A stretch of 64,000 nucleotides of DNA, taken from assembly GCA_942159475.1 (NCBI GenBank), contig OW804095.1, forward strand, positions 62,524,773 through 62,588,772. Direction: 5' to 3'. The stretch's first letter is position 1. Every line of letters begins with the position of its first letter. A program made the position numbers and the translations under genes. This document shows positions 56,601 through 64,000 of the stretch, piece by piece. The notes under the pieces are model-generated. The model worked only from the letters and a program-made list of their open reading frames with translations. It had not been told where the DNA came from and did no database searches. Source of the stretch: Sthenelais limicola (lineage: Eukaryota; Annelida; Polychaeta; Phyllodocida; Sigalionidae).

Positions 56601-58036
56601 ATGGATCGAAACGCTCTTAGAATCCTAAAGAATGGAGAACAAGTACATCTTAAATGGGCCCAAAGCATGCGTAGATCGATATGCCCGGATTGTTCCCGAC
56701 GTAATACTAAGTGCATTGTCTTCAGCCAAATGCCAGTGAGAATTAGATGTGACAGCAGTTAAAACATAAACATTAAACACGGGAATATAGCTCAAGATAC
56801 AAATGTTACTTGGCTCGAGTCAATAAAATGTTATCTGGAAAAATTAACCCACTTCATAACGCGGTATGAACTAATTTGAAATTTGAAATTTAGATTAATA
56901 AGTTTTAATCAGAATAGCCCTTTGCCAAGATATCCGTATACATCTGAAATGGACTGATGCTTTACTGCGTAATTGGCCGAAGGTGCCTGGGGCATAAACT
57001 AATTTCCTAATACTACTTAGTCTTGGGTCAGGTAGATTCAAATTATAACCAGACATCTCAAGCTGGGAAAAATAACATCATGCTTGAAGTATTGAAGTTA
57101 AAAACTAGAATAAAACTTGCCTAGGTAATCAACTGACATAAATCCTATAAGACGTAACATGTTACACAATTTGGATAATCATACCATTAACGTTCGAAAT
57201 GAAGAAAACCGTGAATCGACTGACTTTTCTATTCCTATACATGCATGACATATACATAACTTGTATAGAAAAAAATATGTCCTTTTCCAATAAACTATCT
57301 TGAATACATGTACAACTACCCGGTTCGACAAACGCCTGACCTTTATCATTAAACAATATTATTTCATATGACCTTTCCAAGTCGACCACCGTCTCTTATC
57401 TCAAATCAGACCATACGCTGACTTTTACAATTATTCTTGAATACATCGAACGGTTGGACCTATAACAATCCGAACGACGAGGCATATGTTCAGGGCTAAA
57501 TTTGGCTTCAAACGTATTTTATTGAAGGTAAATATGGCGTTTGTCAAAGGAATGACGCCAATAACATAACTCGCTTGTCATAAAACACTTGTCCTAATCT
57601 CATGTTCACTTCTAAAAAATATGTTTTAGTAACAGAAAAGAGAAAAACCGGCATGTCATCACCTATAAAGGCCTGTCAAGAACAACACTTACATACATGT
57701 TTTCAAATATACATGCAAGGTAATTAAATGTACCAGGTATTATGTAAGGAATTTAACTACAAGAGCTCCACAAACAGCCACTTAACTAAAATAGGTCTTC
57801 AAGTGTCGTAAAGCATACATATAATTATACAATATGCTCGAGGCCGAAGTGATTTATTATAGGCAGATCTATGTCAAAATAATCACAGCAGACAAATATT
57901 TGCAAAATGTCACAGAATCGTATAACATTATGTATTATAAATCGCACATCGATCCCATAATAACGATATGATATGTGAAATCAAACTTAACCATTACCGG
58001 CTTATATACATATGATTTATTCAAAAGTAATATCAG
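53673..58036. other. Unassigned non-coding sequence
   Basis: No supported gene. A hairpin with 10-bp arms (TACTCATATA/TATATGAGTA) occurs at 56,444-56,479 in AT-alternating DNA. Open frames of up to about 90 codons are unrecognisable. Confidence 0.5.
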
Positions 58037-58622
58037 TTAAGGATGATCGCGGGTATTTCCCAAAGTAAATAGATCAGCCTGATTTTTTCACAGTTTGTAC
58101 TCCAAATCATGCTGATTTCAAATATAATTTTTTTAAGGGGGTTCCCAAATTAGATTTTTTGCTATTTCCGTTTGAAAATAAAAAGTTATTTAATTAATTT
58201 AACATGGCCGTCTATGGAGAAAAGAGTGTTTTTGAAACGTTTCATCCATTTTAAACCATAAATTGTAAATACAGTTGGCTGATTCTTTAGTATATTATAG
58301 TTTAAGGAATATATTTTCTGAAAATAACAAGAAAATTGGTGGTTCCCAGATTACTTTAGGAGCTGCAGGCCCCCAAACTTGACATATCAGTAGAATAGCT
58401 TAGAATCTCAATGTAAACAAGGTGGCTTACGGTGTCGTAAAAGAATAACAAACAAGAAAAAAAACATATACTAATCTGTTCAATCTTCAGAAGTGTTTCT
58501 TTTTAATAACTGAACATCACTAACCTAAGAAATGATAAAAAAATAAATAAATATGAATATGGTCAATGTCGTAAAATCTCTGCCGTTTTTGGTAACTGAG
58601 AAATACCCGCGATCATCCTTAA
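58037..58622. mobile_element. 0.58-kb TTAA-flanked MITE
   Basis: The left end TTAAGGATGATCGCGGGTAT and the right end form inverted repeats of 26 bp including TTAA, with one mismatch near the inner edge. TTAA at both edges (58,037-58,040 and 58,619-58,622) fits piggyBac- or Kolobok-type insertion. The terminal dinucleotide GG differs from piggyBac's usual start. The interior is AT-rich and non-coding, with a repeated GGTTCCCA motif. The inverted repeat is unrelated to the other TTAA element at 25.9 kb, so two distinct TTAA families are present. Confidence 0.88.
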
Positions 58623-58740
58623 CATGATTATGTTTAAAGCGAGTAATAACACCGCCCTGTATGCTAAAGGCGTCCCCGAAATCCATTGATAATCATATTT
58701 ATAACGTTGGGGGCAATGGAAATTAGGGACATTTAGCAAC

Positions 58741-58812
58741 GCTAACGCTAACGCTAACGCTAACGCTAACGCTAACGCTAACGCTAACGCTAACGCTAAC
58801 GCTAACGCTAAC
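58741..58812. repeat. (GCTAAC)12 hexamer array
   Basis: Twelve perfect GCTAAC units, followed by GTAAACGCTAG. Two or three hexamers are found at the equivalent place in the reverse copies at 58.87 and 59.23 kb, so the array has expanded in one arm only. It is not a known telomeric hexamer. Confidence 0.97.
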
Positions 58813-58823
58813 GTAAACGCTAG

Positions 58824-58906
58824 TAGGGACATTTAGCAACCACAACGCTATCGTGAGAAACTAGCGTTTACGTTAGCGTTAGCGTTGTGGTTGCTAAATG
58901 TCCCTA
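58824..58906. repeat. 83-bp hairpin with 27-bp perfect arms
   Basis: TAGGGACATTTAGCAACCAC and seven further bases (58,824-58,850) pair perfectly with 58,880-58,906. A second inverted pair, CTATCGTGAGAAACTAG at 58,848-58,864 and its complement at 58,904-58,920, interlocks with the first instead of nesting inside it. Confidence 0.93.
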
Positions 58907-59265
58907 GTTTCTCACGATAGGGTGGGCCGTATGTAATGGCAGAATTCTATCAGTTTTAGTGGTGGAGAGGTGTTTTCAGAGGGCAAAAAAACACAAAATT
59001 TCATGAATGTGAGTAGTGTGTTACACCTGAATACAAGGAAAAACACCTACGCTAATTTGTACGTAAAAATGAAATCAAAATTGACAATCATTTTAGCATG
59101 AAATAGACATACATTGGGAACGTATTGACCTGTCTCTTAGCATTATTGACGTCCGTATCTCAGGTAGGCATGCTAAGAATAGCACACTTAGTCATGACGT
59201 AGTCCTCATAAAAGATACGTTTACGTTAGTGTTAGCGTTAGCGTTGTGGTTGCTAAATGTCCCTA

Positions 59266-62200
59266 ATAATAGACTTCTATACGTTACCTCACGTAATAAG
59301 CAAACGTAAATCATGAGCCCCGGGAACCGAAACAAAAAGATACGTGATGTTTATTGAGCATAATTCTTGCTCATTAGTAGGTGCAATATTTTTATTAGGC
59401 TACGTGTGCTGGGATAAAGGAGATTGATACCCAATTGAATCCCCACACCTGTCAGCAATTATTCTATTTCTAATGTGATAAATGTGAAGATTTATAACGA
59501 GACGAGACTCGTAAGTTAACACAGAGCTATATATATCAGCGATAATCTGGCAAGAAAAATCACATTCTTTATTAATCTAATCTTATCTGTTTTAAGAGAT
59601 GGGAAAGTTTCAGAAATAAGAAATTGTACAACCATTTTTAGGCCTAATAGGAAAACAGCCAACCCAAACTCGAGTCCGAATATTGGATGGCTTTGATCAG
59701 CCTATATAATATGCGTACACAATTTGTTTTATAAATTGAAAAGCGAGAAACTCCAGATTGCACCTATAAAATATGTTAGCAGCACAACGTTAAACCAGGG
59801 TGGTATTAATGGGGAAACAAGGGGTATTTTCCTATCTCCTGTTAGTATAAGGAATATGTCGATTCGCGATAATATCAAGCACTAACGTATTGTATATGAC
59901 TTAACTTGGAAAAAATAATGGAATGCATAATCACATTACAAGCTAAAAATGGCAACAGGGGTATCGAAAATTTCCTCATAATGGGCTCTTCCATCTTAAA
60001 CTATGCCAATGGGTCAAGGGCCTATACCTAAAGGACTCAGCTGCTAAGACGTTTAACCCAAGGACGAAGTTCATCAAAATTAATATTCTATGGTTTGGTC
60101 CATTCATCCTGGTTGGACTTCCTTTCTACTACGAGAGGAGAATTATAACTACTAAAGTGGTCCATTAGCCGAAGAAGTTCTCGAGCACTAGACACCGATG
60201 AATATATTATAACAGATATGACAATGCCTTCAGAATTCTGTAAGTGCGTAATTGAAAAAGCAGATTTCTAAGGGCAATAATCATTTAAGATTTCAATGCG
60301 ACCGACCAAATTGATATCAGATTTTCAAGTGACAGAACAGGAGATTGAATTACACATTCATTTAGAAGATTGTACGGTTTGTGAATTCCCATTTCGTTCC
60401 TTCTTCCTCAGCCAATTGATTTCTAACCATGCAGGAAAAGAACTGTTAAAATGTGACCAATCGCTGTGATTTCATCAAGTCTACATTTGCTCGCCGAGTA
60501 CTCTCTCTCTGTGTCCCTCTCACAGACACACACACTCTCTCTCAATGCTGAATCAACTCATTTCCAGAACAAAGGCAGATTCTTAGGCATCGGTGTTGTA
60601 AACCTTTCCTCTACACGACGATGAGAATCACTTTAAAAGAGTTATTAAGCCATTGTCAACATTTGGTGTGCCATATATGGGCACCCATGCATTAGTACAG
60701 TGCATTTGGGCGTATATATAAAAGATGACTGACACGATAGGCACTAATTGAGTTCTGGGAAGAATGGAGGTCAGGAGGACGAGGAGATCCTGTGAAGAGA
60801 CACATGCTCCATTAATTTGGTTTTGATGATGTGTGCTATGCATTAAACTCATTTTAGAAATATTTCATTCCCTATGCACCATTTCATTTAATGGACGGTT
60901 ATAACGCAGAGGAAAAATCTCTGAGATTACAACAACGATAGCCTTTCATTTTCAATACATCAAAGGCATTTTAAGATCTCCTTAATATATATTTCCAGGG
61001 GGATTAGTATCAATCCCCACACTATTTGCCAGACTAAAATCATAAGCCTTATACATGGGGAATAACAGAGATGGATCCTTTATCTATAATGTCATCTATC
61101 TATTTTTAAGAACGCCGTGACAGTGTGGGTGTTGAGATATGTTATAGGATCTCTCATACAAAAACTCAACAAACTCTAGGTCCATCCACACAACCTCAAA
61201 AGTGTTGTGACATTTCCACTTCGTCAGCTCCATCATTTATTTTTGTCCTCACTCGAAACAACAATGTTACCCAATTCCGGCTGACAGGCTACACACGCTA
61301 CTTGTCATCAATGGGATGGTGGGGGAGAGGGGGGGGGGAGGGGGGAGTCACTGGAGGCGAGCATTTCCTCCTCGGGCAAATGAGCAACTCAAGTTGTGAC
61401 CGTGTGTGAGGATGTGGGCGGAGAAAGATGTGGCCCCGATCCTCCGCGATTGAATCATCATTTTCTTACCGGAATGGGTTCCGCATGGAGGAGGGGACCT
61501 TTAAACGCTAACAAGGCCAGAGGATGGATCACAGTCTATAACACCTTTGTCATCCCGCAGGACCATGTTGTACTCGTTATCATATCATATGAAATGCCAG
61601 CTGAGTAAATTGTATTGCATTGATGTTTGTTTCAAGTATTCAGAAAGGCGTGTTTAATCATATTGCTCCCATTTGTCTATATGCCCATGATAAGTCATTG
61701 TAATATAACTAAATGACATAAGCGAGATATTTATAGAGGATGACATTCACACACGTATATGTATTATTACTATCAATGTCCACATTGTGGATCTATTATC
61801 GCGTTGCCTCTATCAATATCATAGGCCGGCTACCTTATACTCTCTTACATTCCCAAATAGAAATTTTTACAGATTATCTATTTCTCTACTTCCAGCATTA
61901 TTATATATTCGATTACAAAAATTCCACTGCACATTACTCATTGATAATTCTAGACACATAATTACATTAAATTTTACATTTACGTGATACCGATGATTAC
62001 GTAACATAATGAATCAATAACAATTTCGCAATAGATATAACACCAGACAATTTAAAGACAAAAATAATCCTCTGTTATATAAGTGTTCCAAGAAAAAATA
62101 GTACTTCTTCAAGTTCTTGGTCTTCCTCGTTCAATTCTACAAGGTTATCTTCAGGTTCATCGCCCATCAATTAGGCTTTGACACAAATTCTAATTTGTGC

Positions 62201-64000
62201 GCATGTTGAGTCCCTCGAAAGCTGAATAAAATATATTTTCCAAACAAGCGTAGTACATTTGTGATTCACTTGAGCAAATCTCCTTAATGGCAGCTATTTA
62301 ATTCCACTCAAACAGTTGAATAATTCACCCTGATGAACTAATCGTTTTAAGACAATTATAAAGCGAGATTTTCCCATTGGAGCTGGAAGAGTCTTTTGTT
62401 CGCGAGTATGAGTCATACTCTCGATTCCCGATTGAATTCTACTCTTACTTTGATCCGTAGGTTTAATATTTTACCAGGGATTTAAGAACAGCTCGCGTAT
62501 AAACACAGATCGCTTCAAGACAAAGAGAATGGAACTAAAGAAGAATCTTGATATCACAGCATTAGATTTGAAGCAAAAACAGTTATACGAGCCACTGAGG
62601 CAGTTTTTGTCGCTCGGATAAGCTCATCCCTTAACATGATCATTAATTTATTTTTGATCAGATTAAGTACACTTGCTCGGGAAATTCGACTTAACTTCTC
62701 ATTCCTCACGCCGAAGCACTGTTTGAGAATGAAAACAAATGCGACGAGAATAGGACAACCGCCCTCACTCAGATGTGCATCAGGTCTTATCATTTCCATT
62801 GGGAGCAAATGAGGAAGTTAAGCCTCTAAATGTTAACGGGAGTGGCTCAGACGAATCTCATGGAGCTAATCGTCTAAGGTAATCACTGTTAGGCATGCTG
62901 TCCCAGCAACCGACATTACCTCCAGTGGTCGATACTTTCACCACCACAACCTTTCTAGCCCTGGATTTCATTTCATGGCGAGCACCTCTGAGGCTGTCTA
63001 ACTGTTCTTGAAGATAATCGACACAGGCCCCTCTAAGTAGGAAGGGGAGGGTTACGGAGGGAAATATAAAGAGGACGAGGGCGTAGGAAGGGTGGGAAGA
63101 ATAGGTAAAATCCGTACTCCATGACCCGCGCTAACAGTTGTTCTAGTTTCCCCATTTCTTTCTAAGAGATTAAACAAGGAGATTATCCAGGAGGGTGTGA
63201 GAGGAGTTGTTAAAAGGAGCCCGTAAACTGTGAAAGAGGTGTGTGAAAGCAAGCGTCACAATGAGGGATTTTTTTTACGAATGGACAAGTTGTAAGACGT
63301 TGAAAAAAATCACGAGCGAACTAAAAAAATCGGGTAAAAAATAAAGGCTGATAGGCAGCAGAAGTGAGGGTCTGGGTTGGCAACCTGAAAGGAAGAGCGC
63401 AGAAGATAGGGCATAAAAACGTCTGATCAGATGTAAGACTTTGGCAAGAGAAAAAAGACTAAGTGCAGTTGCAGTGTGTGTTAGGAGTATCATATATTAT
63501 GAGAAAATCAGAAATGCTTTTATATGGAACGGAGAAGAACATGTGGAAATAGGCTATGAATTAATGATGTCTTGAAGAGCAATATGAGACAGTGAGTCTC
63601 GTATTCATATTAGCCGTAGCTTTGGATAGAAAATGCGTACAGCAAATGTAAATTTATATAAGCAAGATCATATAGCCGGGTGAATGCATCCATGGGCTTT
63701 GTATGACGTTGCACACATTATGTCTGTCCGAAGAAGGGAACGACCATAATGCCAGGAACTTTTGGAACCTTGGAACTTTTGTCGGTACACCTGCTATCAT
63801 ACTGAGGAATGTTTTAATAATTAACATTTCAGAAACGTGTCATAGTACGAAATAAGACGCTAACATTAATGAAATGATTATGTTGTAAGAGTGGAAAAAT
63901 AATTTGAGGAAATCATGCATATAAAGGAAATGAAAAACACATTAAATGTTGTTATGCCGCACACTCACTGATTCAGACATTCATTGTGCTATCTTAATCC
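59266..64000. other. Unassigned non-coding sequence
   Basis: No supported gene. A CT/CA-rich stretch lies at 60,497-60,545 and a strongly G-rich stretch at 61,317-61,349. Frames up to about 95 codons (61,125-61,409 plus; 62,554-62,808 minus) are unrecognisable. Confidence 0.5.
61317..61349 (+). repeat. G-rich tract, G-quadruplex candidate
   Basis: TGGTGGGGGAGAGGGGGGGG, then AGGGG-type runs. Four or more G runs of at least four, separated by one to three bases, meet the usual G-quadruplex pattern on the plus strand. Confidence 0.8.

Larger units (their letters stand above)
58724..59265. mobile_element. Foldback-like cluster of GCTAAC-bearing inverted units
   Basis: Four copies of one unit that begins TAGGGACATTTAGCAAC are present. 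Forward copies start at 58,724 (12 GCTAAC hexamers) and at 58,824 (truncated). Reverse copies end at 58,906 (two hexamers) and 59,265. The outer pair gives an inverted-repeat element of about 542 bp; the middle pair gives an 83-bp hairpin with perfect 27-bp arms. Variable numbers of short tandem repeats inside inverted ends recall foldback elements such as Drosophila FB and sea urchin TU. No coding capacity; the Leu-Ala repeat frame on the minus strand is an artefact of the hexamer. No clear target duplication. Confidence 0.8.

Noticed and set aside
58563..58832. Leu-Ala repeat open frame, minus strand
   Set aside because: Translation of the GCTAAC hexamer array; no coding meaning.

Overview
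This window looks like non-coding intergenic or intronic DNA from a large, AT-leaning animal genome. The evidence is: no open frame above about 166 codons on either strand, none recognisable as a known protein, no compact operon-like gene layout, many microsatellites, and a series of short non-autonomous DNA transposons (MITE-like and foldback-like) whose terminal inverted repeats can be read directly. The transposon structures and tRNA-like fragments fit an invertebrate metazoan, but nothing in the sequence fixes the phylum. No confident protein-coding gene, rRNA, intact tRNA, snRNA or known microRNA was found.

Layout. 1-11 kb is mostly unique sequence with one (TA)n tract, a weak candidate terminal exon on the minus strand near 5.0 kb, and an exact 24-bp direct repeat bracketing about 1.3 kb (8.77 and 10.10 kb). 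11,321-13,434 is a complete 2.1-kb element: 28-bp perfect terminal inverted repeats, a 6-bp target duplication, subterminal arrays of CGGCCG-rich units, an internal 210-bp tandem duplication and a TATG-rich array. 15.6-16.3 kb holds a 0.34-kb MITE with 26-bp inverted ends, a thrice-repeated GAGCGGACT motif and a tRNA-like antisense fragment. 17.1-18.1 kb has a TATG microsatellite and then a GC-rich patch with paired CCAAT motifs and paired CTCF-like motifs, the best regulatory candidate here. 25.5-26.8 kb holds a 0.9-kb element bounded by TTAA plus a decayed relative of one of its ends. 27-47 kb is largely featureless apart from microsatellites, short hairpins and one tRNA-like fragment near 45.2 kb.

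The right part is richest. A 96-bp near-perfect palindrome lies at 47,720-47,815 and a 1.4-kb element with GGGGTCCTCC ends at 48,099-49,543. There is a second CTCF-like pair near 52.3 kb and a 13-bp minisatellite at 53.5 kb. A 0.58-kb TTAA-flanked MITE sits at 58,037-58,622, followed within about 100 bp by a foldback-like cluster at 58,724-59,265 built from inverted units that carry variable numbers of a GCTAAC hexamer.

No genes act together here in any way the sequence shows. The biology visible is mobile-element biology: at least five structurally complete non-autonomous elements, none with an open frame resembling a transposase, so all would depend on enzymes supplied from elsewhere. All calls rest on reading the sequence; no database search was possible.
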